Assembly: GCF_004011505.1 (NCBI RefSeq)
Contig: NZ_SAUN01000001.1
Location: 8,273,501 to 8,337,500, forward strand
Length of the DNA stretch: 64,000 nt
Source: Nonomuraea polychroma
GTDB taxonomy: Bacteria; Actinomycetota; Actinomycetes; Streptosporangiales; Streptosporangiaceae
Direction of reading: 5' to 3'
Shown: positions 42,953 through 51,995 of the stretch, in pieces
Position numbering within the stretch: position 1 is the stretch's first letter
Layout: every line of letters begins with the position of its first letter
Made by a program: the position numbers and the translations under genes
Notes under the pieces: model-generated
The model's database searches: none
Seen by the model: only the letters and a program-made list of their open reading frames with translations
What the model was told of the DNA's origin: nothing

Positions 42953-45502
42953 TCAAGCGCTCCACGCCGCGACATCGATCACCATCTCCATGACGTGGGC
43001 CCCGCCGTAGTTCTCGTGCGCCGACATCGGATCGGGCAGCGCCTCCTCGAAGACGACCGCGTCGTGCGGCTGTCGCAGGAACTCGGTGAAGGCCTGCAGG
43101 AGGAAGGGGTTGGCGAAATCCATGTAGAGCGGCTTGTGCTCGCTCGACCGGGCGAAGGAACGCTTTCTGGCGAGGCCTTTCACAAAGCACCTTTCCGGAA
43201 TTCCGGAGCCCTTCCGCCATGCGGCCAGCCGTACGATGTATTCAGCCATCCGCTCGCCCGCCCGCCGCGCGGGGACGTTCGCCGGCGCCATCTTGCGGCT
43301 CGCCCTGCGCACCACCACGCGCCCCACGCGCGCCCTCGGGATCACGCTCACCTCGGGCAGCGCCGTCCAGTGCCCGCGCGGCGCGATGCTCATGATCGGC
43401 AGGGGAGGTTCTTCCCCGAACGCCCTGACGAGCAACTGCGCCGCACGCGGCAGCGTCCACGGGGCGCTCATGCCGAGATGCAGCGGCCAGATCTGCCGGT
43501 CGAGGCTCCCTGACCGCAGCCGTAGCAGCTCGCGGGCGTGATCCCGCTCCACCCACAGGTCGCGCAGATCGATCCGGCGGACACCCGGGCGCACGTCCCC
43601 GTGCCACGGATAGGCGATCTCGTACGGCGCACAGGGCTCCCGGACATTCAACGAGGTCCCCAGGGACCCGCCGAGCGCGGCGAACACCGGATAGTCACCG
43701 GAGGGCTGTGCCCACGGCTCCGTGCGATCGCCGACCAGATGGTCCAGGCGGCTGTGGCCCTTGCCGTATCCGGTGAAGACGTTGTTGACCACGAACACGG
43801 GGCCGGCCTCGTCCATCAGCGGTTGTCCGTACACCGCCACCGAATGCAGATCGTCCAGCCACGGGGGGAACCCGGCCACCGCGTCGGTCAACTCGCGGGC
43901 ATCGATGCTGACGACCCCATCGGGATCGGCGTCCCGCCACAGAACACCGGCGGCGGCATCGCGGAGGGCATGCAACTCGTGGATGCGGCCGAACGCACTT
44001 GCCCGCCGGCTTCGGGCCGAATGCCACAGCCGGCCGATCTCCTTCCCCGCCAGAGAACCGCCGGCGACCTCTTTCATGACCTCGTGGTAGAAGTCCAGGA
44101 AGGGAATCCGTCGATGAGCGCCGGGGCGCTGCCCCCACCAGGTGTCCAGAGCGATCTTCAAGTCCTGGCCGGCGCTGAACAACGCGAGCCAGCGGCGGAT
44201 GACCTGCAGGTCGGCCAGCACCGGCCGCCACGCGCGGCGGCTGCACTCGGCCAAGGGCCGCGCGGTCACGGCTACGTCGAAGGTCAGGCTCCCGTTCAGC
44301 GCGATCGGCTGCCCCAGATGGACGGATAGGCTCGCCAGCGCGCGGCGTGCCGTACTCAGCCGCCCCTGATGCCGCTCGACGTCCTCGATCGGTACGGCGG
44401 AGCGCACGGCCTCGCTGACGGCCTGAAGAAGTGAACTCTCCTCCGCGAACTCCTCACCCAGCGACCGCAGCCAGTGCCCCACCTCGCCCGGCGTGGTGAT
44501 CTGCCCGTCGGGCTGCGGCACGATCTGCAGCAAGCCGATCTCGACGAGGTGCTCGAGGAAGGCGTTGACCTGTGCCGGCTGGGCGTTTCCCGTCGCCGCC
44601 AGTTTGCCGGCGAGGTCACCGAAGGTGATCACGCCCTCGTCGTGGATCAGCTTCAGACAGGCACGAATCGCCGGTGTGCCATCAGTCGTGATCATCGGCT
44701 CCTGCGGGGGATGACCCAGAAAGCGCAGCCGGTCACCCGCGGCGACCACGCTGGGATTGACGCGGACGATCATGCCGCGCCGTACCCGTTCGCTGGCCAC
44801 CAGAGCGGCGTGCAGGTCTGACCGCGCGCCATGGCCGAGCTCGAGCACGCCTCGAGCGCTGCGCAATCCCCCGGCACACTGGCGGACCGCGGCGCCGTCA
44901 TCCGTCCATGTGCCGAGTCCCGCCACCATGAACGTGCTGAAAGGGCTGGTCTTCGCCGTGGCCCGGGACAGGTACTTGGCAAGTGCAGGCGCCAGCCGCC
45001 GGGTGTCCCGGCTCGGGTCGGCCAGCCATTTCTCCAGGTCTGCCGAGAGAGCGGAGCTGGCCTGCAAGAGCGCTCGCCGGAAGGCCGGGGCGGACGCGAG
45101 TTCCCGCAGCCGGGACTCTCTGACAGCCGTCTCCGATCTGATCAGCTCCTCCAGCTTGTGCCCGCCGCCGCGCCACTGGTCGCAGGCGGCCAGCCAGCGG
45201 TGCACCCGGTCGGCGAGGTCGCGGCCGAGCAGCTCCCGCGTCGCCGGGTTCCACTCGCGCGCGGTGGGCTTGCGCACCTGGTAGAAGGCCCGCCGCAGGC
45301 CGACGAGGAGCGGCTTCGCAGGCTCTTCGGCCATGCTTGCGATCACCTTGTACAGCTCGTCGCTCAGTGCTCCGCCCTCGGCTTCCACCCATCGACGCAG
45401 CGCGAGCCGATCCTCCACGGCCCGTCCCACCTCGTGAAAGCGCAGCTCTCGTAGAACGACCGACGGCATTCCTGCCAGCCGGATCAACGGAGGAACGATC
45501 AC
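42953..45502 (-). CDS. Lantibiotic dehydratase N-terminal protein (tRNA-Glu dependent glutamylation)
   Basis: 849 aa from GTG 45502 with GGGAGG seven nt upstream. It is the Lant_dehydr_N (LanB N) family: SRATAKTSPFSTFMVAGLG near residue 190, NPSVVAAGDRLRF, FLDFYHEVMKEVAGG and, late in the protein, KPLYMDFANPFLLQAFTEFL. These enzymes transfer glutamate from glutamyl-tRNA to Ser/Thr side chains of the precursor. The length fits the stand-alone glutamylation component of thiopeptide/goadsporin systems, with elimination by the next gene. It is the first enzyme gene after the precursor. Confidence 0.93.
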   Translation of the reverse strand: MIVPPLIRLAGMPSVVLRELRFHEVGRAVEDRLALRRWVEAEGGALSDELYKVIASMAEEPAKPLLVGLRRAFYQVRKPTAREWNPATRELLGRDLADRVHRWLAACDQWRGGGHKLEELIRSETAVRESRLRELASAPAFRRALLQASSALSADLEKWLADPSRDTRRLAPALAKYLSRATAKTSPFSTFMVAGLGTWTDDGAAVRQCAGGLRSARGVLELGHGARSDLHAALVASERVRRGMIVRVNPSVVAAGDRLRFLGHPPQEPMITTDGTPAIRACLKLIHDEGVITFGDLAGKLAATGNAQPAQVNAFLEHLVEIGLLQIVPQPDGQITTPGEVGHWLRSLGEEFAEESSLLQAVSEAVRSAVPIEDVERHQGRLSTARRALASLSVHLGQPIALNGSLTFDVAVTARPLAECSRRAWRPVLADLQVIRRWLALFSAGQDLKIALDTWWGQRPGAHRRIPFLDFYHEVMKEVAGGSLAGKEIGRLWHSARSRRASAFGRIHELHALRDAAAGVLWRDADPDGVVSIDARELTDAVAGFPPWLDDLHSVAVYGQPLMDEAGPVFVVNNVFTGYGKGHSRLDHLVGDRTEPWAQPSGDYPVFAALGGSLGTSLNVREPCAPYEIAYPWHGDVRPGVRRIDLRDLWVERDHARELLRLRSGSLDRQIWPLHLGMSAPWTLPRAAQLLVRAFGEEPPLPIMSIAPRGHWTALPEVSVIPRARVGRVVVRRASRKMAPANVPARRAGERMAEYIVRLAAWRKGSGIPERCFVKGLARKRSFARSSEHKPLYMDFANPFLLQAFTEFLRQPHDAVVFEEALPDPMSAHENYGGAHVMEMVIDVAAWSA

Positions 45503-45580
45503 CTTTCACCTCCCTCGATGACCATCGCGCCCATGCTTGCGGACCGTCTCGCTCCGAAGACGGCCCGCAGGCACTATCCG

Positions 45581-45802
45581 CTACTCTTCTTCCTCATCGA
45601 GGTCAGGAACCGAGTAGGGGTCATCTGCACACCCGCAGCCACTGCAGCAGACGTAACAGCGGGTGGGTCCGCAGCAGGACGCGACCACGTCCATGCCGCG
45701 GCCCAGCGTGAGTGTTTGCACCTCCAACCCGCTGACGGTGAGGTCGAACACGTCCATTGGAAGATCATGCACATCGAAGTCGAGTGTCTGGGTAGGCGGC
45801 AT
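45581..45802 (-). CDS. TOMM/thiopeptide-like RiPP precursor peptide
   Basis: 73 aa from ATG 45802, with AGGAGAAAGGGG upstream. The leader (residues 1-41) contains DVHDLPMDVFDL and TLGRGMDVVA, closely like GE2270/GE37468-type thiopeptide leaders (DLPIDVFEL; GHGM...GAS). The core begins at S42: SCCGPTRCYVCCSGCGC (42-58), with seven Cys, S42, S54 and T47 available for azoles and dehydroamino acids. An acidic tail follows (ADDPYSVPDLDEEEE, 59-73), which is unusual for thiopeptides and is probably trimmed. It is the promoter-proximal gene, with a 78-bp gap before the LanB gene. The longer frame to 45967 has no ribosome site. Confidence 0.88.
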   Translation of the reverse strand: MPPTQTLDFDVHDLPMDVFDLTVSGLEVQTLTLGRGMDVVASCCGPTRCYVCCSGCGCADDPYSVPDLDEEEE

Positions 45803-45846
45803 CGATACCCCTTTCTCCTGACGGAATGCGACATCACGCACTGTCG

Positions 45847-45880
45847 ACGTTAGGGCGCGGCGGTATGTCCGAGGTATGTC
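45847..45880 (-). promoter_or_regulatory. Putative SARP-type promoter of the RiPP operon
   Basis: On the minus strand, heptamer GACATAC occurs twice in direct orientation with an 11-bp period (45880-45874 and 45869-45863). A -10-like TAACGT (45852-45847) follows 10 nt later. SARP activators bind heptamer direct repeats with this period just upstream of -10. No SARP gene is in the window. Confidence 0.45.
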
Positions 45881-46000
45881 GGGCCTATGGCGGCGGTTGC
45901 AGCCAGCTCGCCGTACGACGATGTCCTGGCGCGACGACCACGCGCGCAGATCGAAGGTGGCGACCAAACGACCCGCTCCGATCTGAGTGCAGGGTCGCGG

Positions 46001-46606
46001 TCAGTCGAGCGGGACGCCTGTGTGGCTCTCCAGGACTTGAATGAGGCGAGCCTGGAAATCTTCGTCTTGCGCTGCGGGGTGTGGTGTCTGCACCTGCTGG
46101 TGGTACCAGTAGCCGCCGGTGCCCGGGGTCACGTCATGGTGGGTGGCCAGCCACACCTGTGTCTGGTGCCCGGCGGTCAGGTCATCCGGTGCGCCGGCGC
46201 CGCCCATACGCGTGGGGACCCACCCAGGGTCGACCACATGGCTCGAGGTTCCCTTCCACCGGGACGCGATGGCGAGCGCGAGAGCGGTGACCCACAGTTT
46301 GCTGTCGCTGTAGGAAGCGGTGCCGGCGGTCAGCCGTCGCAGGTCGGCTCGGTAGAGGGCGGCAGACGTGGGCGCGTCCGGAATCGGTGGGATGGGGGCG
46401 CCCCCGGAGGCGAAGGCGCGGAACATGTGCCCGACGAGCCGGCGCCAGCTGTTGGCCGCTGCGTCGCCGGTGGCGGCCATGACACCGGCGTTGGCCATGA
46501 GCAGGATGACGAGGTCTTGCGAGGTGAAGTCGGCTCCTCGATCAGCCCCCCAGGGAAGGCCCGCGCAGAGTCCGCACTCGCGTGTCGCGGCACATGGAAG
46601 GCGCAC
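46001..46606 (-). pseudogene. Truncated short-chain dehydrogenase/reductase (SDR) gene
   Basis: The C-terminal half is convincing: catalytic Y-x3-K in ASYSDSKLWVTALALAIASR, then SSHVVDPGWVPTRMGG and AGHQTQVWLATHHD. The N-terminal part has lost the GxxxGxG cofactor motif and keeps only a scrambled MANAGVMAATGD (the NNAG-like strand). It looks like an internal deletion joining distant parts of an SDR. Probably non-functional. Confidence 0.65.
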
Positions 46607-46697
46607 ACCTCTCTACTACGCAGGCCGGCGAAAGGGCGGAGCCGCAGAACACATTGTGTCCTGCGGCTGCGCGGTGTCGCACCGAACGGGTGACGGA

Positions 46698-47981
46698 TCA
46701 GTCGGCGGTGGTGTCCCAGCCGTAGTCGGGCAGGCCGAAGAAGTCGTCACCGTCCAGAGTGTCGACGCCGCCGGTGGCCAGTCCGTTCATCAGTGACTCG
46801 ATCCCGGTTCGCACCGAGTCGACGAACATGCCCTTGTGGTTCTGGCCCAGATCGTCCTGCTGGCCGCGCACCTCGAACAGGACGGTGCCGGTGCCGTTCA
46901 GAGCGAACGCCGATCGGCCCTGGCCGGCGTACTCGCGCGCGTCCGGGTGGAAGTAGCGGCCGACGGCTGCGAGGGGCGACTGCGCGCCGTACTTTTCGAT
47001 CAGCCCGTTGTAGACCGAGAGCGCGTAACGGCGTGACTTGTCCTGGTCCAGCGCCGGCCACTGCGCCTTGTAGGCGGCGCCGTCCTGTACGCCGAGGGGC
47101 GGGTAGTCCAGTGAGAAGGTGATGAGGTCGCCGTCCTGGGGTCCGCCGGTCAGGCGATCGCACGGTCCCATGTGGTGCAGGTCGATGTAGGCGTCCACGG
47201 CGCCCTTTTCCTGGCGCAGGCCGACGTACACATCGCGGATCGCGCGCGATTCCGGAGTCAGGAAGAATCCCGCGTCGGTGTCCTTGCCGGGCAGATCCGC
47301 GGCCCGCGGCACGTAGTCGAGATCGGGGTTGAAGTCCCGGTTGAGGTCGTAGCCCGGGAGGTCGATCCCGTCACCGCGCAGGCTGTGGTACCAGGCCGCG
47401 GGAGCGCCTTGCAGTTGCGGGAACGCGGCCACGGTGTCGGCCCACGACAGCACGTTGATGCGCCGGTTGAGCTCGCCGCCGTCGGGGTTGACCATCGGCA
47501 TCGCGACCAGCGTGATGTCCTCGAGCAGCTGCCTCGTCCGCGCGTCGCCGCCGCTGCCGAGGTCCTTGAGGATCGCGAGAAGTGCCTCGGTCCCGGTGCG
47601 CTCGTTGCCGTGGATCGCCGACGTCACCAGCAGGACTCGGTCACCGGTCCCGACGCGGGCCGCCCACAGCGCCCGCCCTTGTGAGGAGTGGCCCACGGCC
47701 TCCACGTCGACGCGTCCGCCGCTGGTTCGCTCTATCTGCGCCAGCGCTTCGCCGACCTGCTCATGGCTGGACCAGCCAGACCAGGAGGGGTCCTCCTGGA
47801 TCTTGCAGTTTCCCGGGCCTTCTGCGGCCAGCGCGCTCGCGGGCGGGATAGTGACGATTGACGCGGTCAAAGCCACCGCGATAGCGGCGGCCAGCCTGCT
47901 CATCCGGGCACTGATGAATCTCGGTGACGGGCTTCCCGCGTTTCCCTCGGCTTTTCCTGGAAACCGCTTGCGCAGATGCAC
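46698..47981 (-). CDS. Secreted M14 zinc carboxypeptidase (first of three)
   Basis: 427 aa from GTG 47981 (GAGGAG upstream); an ATG at 47903 directly before the hydrophobic signal (SRLAAAIAVALTASIVTIPP) is the alternative. Zinc ligands are H and E of AIHGNERTG and H of YIDLHHMG; the catalytic Glu is in VLFEVRGQ. Substrate-site residues include NPDGGELNRR and YDLNRDF. M14 enzymes remove C-terminal residues from peptides, outside the cell here. It is related to the two rightward genes at 48.8-51.1 kb, closest to the third. Confidence 0.88.
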   Translation of the reverse strand: MHLRKRFPGKAEGNAGSPSPRFISARMSRLAAAIAVALTASIVTIPPASALAAEGPGNCKIQEDPSWSGWSSHEQVGEALAQIERTSGGRVDVEAVGHSSQGRALWAARVGTGDRVLLVTSAIHGNERTGTEALLAILKDLGSGGDARTRQLLEDITLVAMPMVNPDGGELNRRINVLSWADTVAAFPQLQGAPAAWYHSLRGDGIDLPGYDLNRDFNPDLDYVPRAADLPGKDTDAGFFLTPESRAIRDVYVGLRQEKGAVDAYIDLHHMGPCDRLTGGPQDGDLITFSLDYPPLGVQDGAAYKAQWPALDQDKSRRYALSVYNGLIEKYGAQSPLAAVGRYFHPDAREYAGQGRSAFALNGTGTVLFEVRGQQDDLGQNHKGMFVDSVRTGIESLMNGLATGGVDTLDGDDFFGLPDYGWDTTAD

Positions 47982-48799
47982 TACTGCTCCTCGCATAAAT
48001 CAGCCAGGCCCGCCAAGGGTAACCGGTATCCCTCGCGGACAAGTCACCAGTGACGTTTCCACGGCGACCGGCCCAGGAACAAGGCTGGAATGCTGTCAGT
48101 TTCCTGGGTGTTTGGCGGTCCTCGGCACGTCGAGGTGGGCCGGCATCGGATCGGTGATTACGGCTGTGCCGCTGCGGCCTCATCAGCATGTCTCGCGCGT
48201 CGTCGGCCGGCTGTGTCGGATGGGCGAGGTGGAGGCCTAGGTGACGCCATAACGACATGTCCGAAATGTCATTATGGTCATGACGGTTATTGCCCTTTGC
48301 CGAGCTCTCTGGCGTCGCGACGTTGGGAGATCGGCGGGGTTGGTGGCGGCCGAGACGACCTCCTTCACCTGTGCCGACGCCTGGCGGAACACCCCAGAGC
48401 CGCCCCGGAAGATGACTGTACGGCCCCATTCGGACACCGAGCGTGACACTTGTCATGCTCGTTTGTGTTTGTTACAAGAGTCATGGCGACCGGCGCCGGT
48501 CGTGTTGCGGCAAGCACGAAGGAAGGACGATTTATTCTGCGTCGCCTTGCCGGGGTGACCCCGACGCTCACGGCCCTATCGGGTCCATATCCATTCAGCG
48601 GCCACCGGCTACGGCAGCGGCGCAAGGAGCAGGCAGTGTTCGTTCACTGATCCCTTTCTCTCGCCTCCGCCAGGGCGATTTCATGTCGGCGGGATCGGGT
48701 TTTCTCATGCGCCGGAACTTCATGACCTGGAGTGGCGGTGGAGTGCGCCCTGAAACCGTGTTCGCCGCGACAGACGTACACCGGAAAAGGAGACCTTTT
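47982..48799. other. 820-bp divergent region between carboxypeptidase genes
   Basis: No gene recognised. It contains an inverted repeat at 48247-48277 and a second, weaker imperfect repeat at about 48443-48485. It must hold the divergent promoters of the two M14 genes. Short frames here lack ribosome sites. Confidence 0.45.
48247..48277. promoter_or_regulatory. Near-perfect 12-bp inverted repeat
   Basis: CCATAACGACAT (48247-48258) and ATGTCATTATGG (48266-48277), 11 of 12 positions complementary, spacer 7 nt. AT-rich for the region and well suited to a dimeric repressor. No regulator gene is adjacent. Confidence 0.5.
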
Positions 48800-49837
48800 G
48801 TGTTAAGGAAACGACGGGCAGCAGTTGTCCTGGCCACCGTCCTGGGCCTCACGATATGGGGGACGGCCACGGCGTCCGCCGATCGTACGACGCCGGGAGG
48901 TCCCTGGATCCAGGACGCGCAGCAGGTCTCTCTCCAGCGCCTGCACACCTACGACGAGCTCACCACCGCGTTGCAACACCTGGAACAGCGCTCCAAGGGC
49001 GCGATCGACGTCGAGTCGATCGGGAAGACGCACGAACGCCGCGACATTTGGACCGCGACGGTCGGCACCGGACCGACCAAGGTTCTCTACATCACGCAGC
49101 AGCACGGCAACGAGCCACTGGGCACGGAGGCGGCCCTGCAACTCCTCGAGCGAATCGGCGCTTCACAGGCCACATGGGCCACTGACGTGCTCGACGACGT
49201 GACGCTTCGCGTCGTCGTGCGTGCGAACCCCGACGGCACCGAACGGTTCCAGCGGCAGAACGTCGATCCGGACTGCTCCGGCGCCTTCTGCGCGCCCGGG
49301 GTGGGATTCGACATCAACCGCTACCACGACCCGGCGATGTCCCCCGAGGCCAACCCGGTGCCGGAGGCGGCCGCGATCCAGCGGATGGTGCGCTCGTGGC
49401 GGCCGGACATCACCGTGGACTACCACCACCAGGGCAGCTACCGCCAGCCCGACGGCTCCCTGGACACCACCTCGGTCCTGTGGCCCACCAACCCCGGGGT
49501 GGCACCACAGGTCGTCGCCGACAGCAAGCGGGTGGCGGCCGTGGTGCACACCTCGCTGCAGCAGTACGGCTTCGCCAACGTCAGCCTCTACCCCGGCGAC
49601 TCCCTCCCGGGCATCGCGCGCAACTCCTTCGGCCTGCAAGGCAGTGCGAGCCTGTTGATCGAGCTGCGCGGCGGCATCGGCCAGAAGTCCGGTGGCTATC
49701 TGATCCGCACCGCCTACGCCTCCATGGCCGCCCTGCTCCAGGCCGCCGCCGACGGCAGCCTCGCCGCCGTCGACCCGGCGGTCGCCGACACCATTCCGCG
49801 CCGCGGCGAGCCGATCGACCAGGACGACGAGGAGTGA
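48800..49837 (+). CDS. Secreted M14 zinc carboxypeptidase (second)
   Basis: 345 aa from GTG 48800, with AAAGGAGA upstream. The signal peptide is LRKRRAAVVLATVLGLTIWG, cut after TASA. Zinc ligands are in QQHGNEPLG and DYHHQGSY; the catalytic Glu is in LLIELRGGIG. It is about 60-80 residues shorter than its neighbours and lacks the NYVPRAADFPG insert they share, so it belongs to a separate subgroup. The next M14 gene starts 8 bp after its stop, so they are co-transcribed. Confidence 0.88.
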   Translation: MLRKRRAAVVLATVLGLTIWGTATASADRTTPGGPWIQDAQQVSLQRLHTYDELTTALQHLEQRSKGAIDVESIGKTHERRDIWTATVGTGPTKVLYITQQHGNEPLGTEAALQLLERIGASQATWATDVLDDVTLRVVVRANPDGTERFQRQNVDPDCSGAFCAPGVGFDINRYHDPAMSPEANPVPEAAAIQRMVRSWRPDITVDYHHQGSYRQPDGSLDTTSVLWPTNPGVAPQVVADSKRVAAVVHTSLQQYGFANVSLYPGDSLPGIARNSFGLQGSASLLIELRGGIGQKSGGYLIRTAYASMAALLQAAADGSLAAVDPAVADTIPRRGEPIDQDDEE

Positions 49838-49845
49838 CCAACGCC

Positions 49846-51057
49846 ATGACGAAGAGGAATCGAACCACGTACGGCACCGTGGCGCCGAAGCTGGCCGGCG
49901 TGGGCCTGGCGGTGGCGGCCCTGGTGGGCTCGACCCTGCCGCTGGCGCCACCCGCCGCCGCCCAGCCCGCGAACGCACACTGCGGCACGTCCACCGGGGA
50001 CACCGGCGCATCCGCCTGGACGAGCCACGCCGAGCTGGGCCAAGAGCTCCAGCGGCTCGAGTCGCAGCGTTCCGACGTCCTTGACGTGACACAGGTCGGT
50101 ACGTCGAACCGCGGACGTGAGATCTGGGCCGCGCGGACCGGCACCGGGCCCAAGGTCGTACTGATCACCAGCGAGATCCACGGCAACGAGAAGACCGGCA
50201 CCGACGCCGTGCTCTCCCTGCTGCGCACCATGACAGCCGGCACGCCGGAGGCCAAGCGCCTGCGGTCGCTGGTGACGCTGGTCGCCGTACCCAAGATGAA
50301 CCCGGACGGAGCAGAGCTCGACCGGCGCGGCAACGACCGCACCTGGGCGGAGGTCGTCGCGGACTTCCCGCAGCTGGCGGGGGCGCGGCCGGCCTGGAAC
50401 TACTACACCGAACCGCGGTCGGGAGACGACTACGCGACGCGCCCCGGCTTCGACGTCAACCGGGACTACCACCCGGACCTGAACTACGTGCCGCGAGCCG
50501 CGGACTTCCCCGGCTCCTCATCCGAGCCCGGCTGGTACATCCATCCAGAGTCGCGGGCCATCAGGGACCTGTACAAGTCGCTGAAGGCGGAGTTCGGCGC
50601 CGTCGACACTTACCTCGACCTGCACCACCAAGGCCCCTGTGACCTCGACGAGAGTGGTGAGAATCAGGTGACCATGTCGCTGTCGGGCAAGTTCGTCGAC
50701 GTGGAGAACCACCAGGAGTACAACCGCGGCTACCGCCTCGACTACTCCAAGCAGCTCACGCTGGCGGCGTACGACGCCCTGTCGGTCCGCGGCGAGTCGC
50801 CGTTCGGCTCGTTGACCCTCTACCCGCAGGACATCGACCTGCCGGGCACCGGGCTGGGCTCGTTCGCGCTCAACGGCTCCGGCACCGTGCTGTTCGAGGT
50901 ACGGGGACAGACCCAGACCTGGGGCGCCAAGCAGCGCGGGCAGTTGGTTCAGACGGTCGCCAACGGACTCGACGGCATCATCGAGGCCGTGGGCACCGGT
51001 GCGGTGAACCAGATCGACCCCGTCCGGTACGACGACATTCCGGAGACCCAGGAGTAG
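49846..51057 (+). CDS. Secreted M14 zinc carboxypeptidase (third)
   Basis: 403 aa from ATG 49846. The signal region is VGLAVAALVGSTLPLAPPAA, ending AAAQPANA. Zinc ligands are in EIHGNEKTG and DLHHQG, the catalytic Glu in VLFEVRGQ, and NPDGAELDRR and FDVNRDYHPDLNYVPRAADF line the site. It is closely similar to the leftward gene at 46698-47981 in both insert pattern and length. The tandem arrangement suggests duplication followed by divergence. Confidence 0.9.
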   Translation: MTKRNRTTYGTVAPKLAGVGLAVAALVGSTLPLAPPAAAQPANAHCGTSTGDTGASAWTSHAELGQELQRLESQRSDVLDVTQVGTSNRGREIWAARTGTGPKVVLITSEIHGNEKTGTDAVLSLLRTMTAGTPEAKRLRSLVTLVAVPKMNPDGAELDRRGNDRTWAEVVADFPQLAGARPAWNYYTEPRSGDDYATRPGFDVNRDYHPDLNYVPRAADFPGSSSEPGWYIHPESRAIRDLYKSLKAEFGAVDTYLDLHHQGPCDLDESGENQVTMSLSGKFVDVENHQEYNRGYRLDYSKQLTLAAYDALSVRGESPFGSLTLYPQDIDLPGTGLGSFALNGSGTVLFEVRGQTQTWGAKQRGQLVQTVANGLDGIIEAVGTGAVNQIDPVRYDDIPETQE

Positions 51058-51320
51058 GCGTGTAGCGAAGGGCACCGCGTGGACACGGCCACGGGTTGAC
51101 GGAAGCCCGGCGTTCAGCGATGGAACCACCGATCCGGACCGTCGGCGGCCGGCCTGGCCGCGGCTCTCGGTGCCCCGAGTCCTTGCCGTGAATGTGCCCG
51201 GCGGGCAGGGCAAAGTTGTAGTCGTTCCCCACGTTGTCCCATCTCATCGACCACCGCACCGAGCACGGACGGAGCGCTCCGGCACGGCATAACGTGGAAT
51301 GCGGCAGGTGGGAAGGATGG

Positions 51321-51995
51321 GTGGGCGACCCGATGATGCTGCACAGGCGGGTACCAGAGCTGCTCGGCGCCTCGGTACGGCGAAGCGCGTTGACCGCTGC
51401 CGCCACCGGCCTCCTGGCCGTGGTCGTCGCCGCGGCATTCGTGCCGTTGCACTACGTGCCGTTGATCGGATGGGACGCGGCGGCAGTGGCGTTCCTGGCG
51501 GTCACGTGGACTCGGATCGCCAGGCTCGACGGCCCCGCGACCGCCGCGGACGTCGATCGGGAAGATCCCACCCGCGCGGGTGCGGACGTGGCGGTGGTCG
51601 TCTCGGCGGTGGCCAGCCTGGCGGCGGTCGGCTACATGATCGTGCAGGCCGATACCCGCACCGCGCTCCTGCTGCATGTGGCGCTTGGAGTCGCCAGCGT
51701 GGTCGCCTCGTGGGCGGTCGTGCACACGATCTTCACACTGCGGTACGCGCTGCTGTACTACTCCAGTGGTGGTGAGGGCATCGACTTCCACCACAGCGAC
51801 CCCGCCACCCAGCCGCGGTTCACCGACTTCGCCTACCTGGCCTTCACCGTCGGGATGACCTTCCAGGTCTCCGACACCGAACTGCGCACGTCCGAGTTCC
51901 GCTCCGCCGTGCTGCGCCAGGCCCTGCTGTCGTATCTGTTCGGCACGGTCATCGTCGCCCTTGCCATCAACCTCATCGCGGGTCTGAGCCGCTGA
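51321..51995 (+). CDS. DUF1345 family membrane protein
   Basis: 224 aa from GTG 51321 (GGAAGG just upstream); ATG 51333 is possible. Five hydrophobic segments. The family signature is in the second half: VVHTIFTLRYALLYY, GIDFHHSDPATQPRFTDFAY and LAFTVGMTFQVSDTEL. Function unknown; the conserved acidic/His residues lie at membrane boundaries. Confidence 0.87.
   Translation: MGDPMMLHRRVPELLGASVRRSALTAAATGLLAVVVAAAFVPLHYVPLIGWDAAAVAFLAVTWTRIARLDGPATAADVDREDPTRAGADVAVVVSAVASLAAVGYMIVQADTRTALLLHVALGVASVVASWAVVHTIFTLRYALLYYSSGGEGIDFHHSDPATQPRFTDFAYLAFTVGMTFQVSDTELRTSEFRSAVLRQALLSYLFGTVIVALAINLIAGLSR

Noticed and set aside
45803..45967. Longer start for the RiPP precursor (to 45967)
   Set aside because: No ribosome site and no leader-like sequence, whereas ATG 45802 has AGGAG and gives a leader of normal size.
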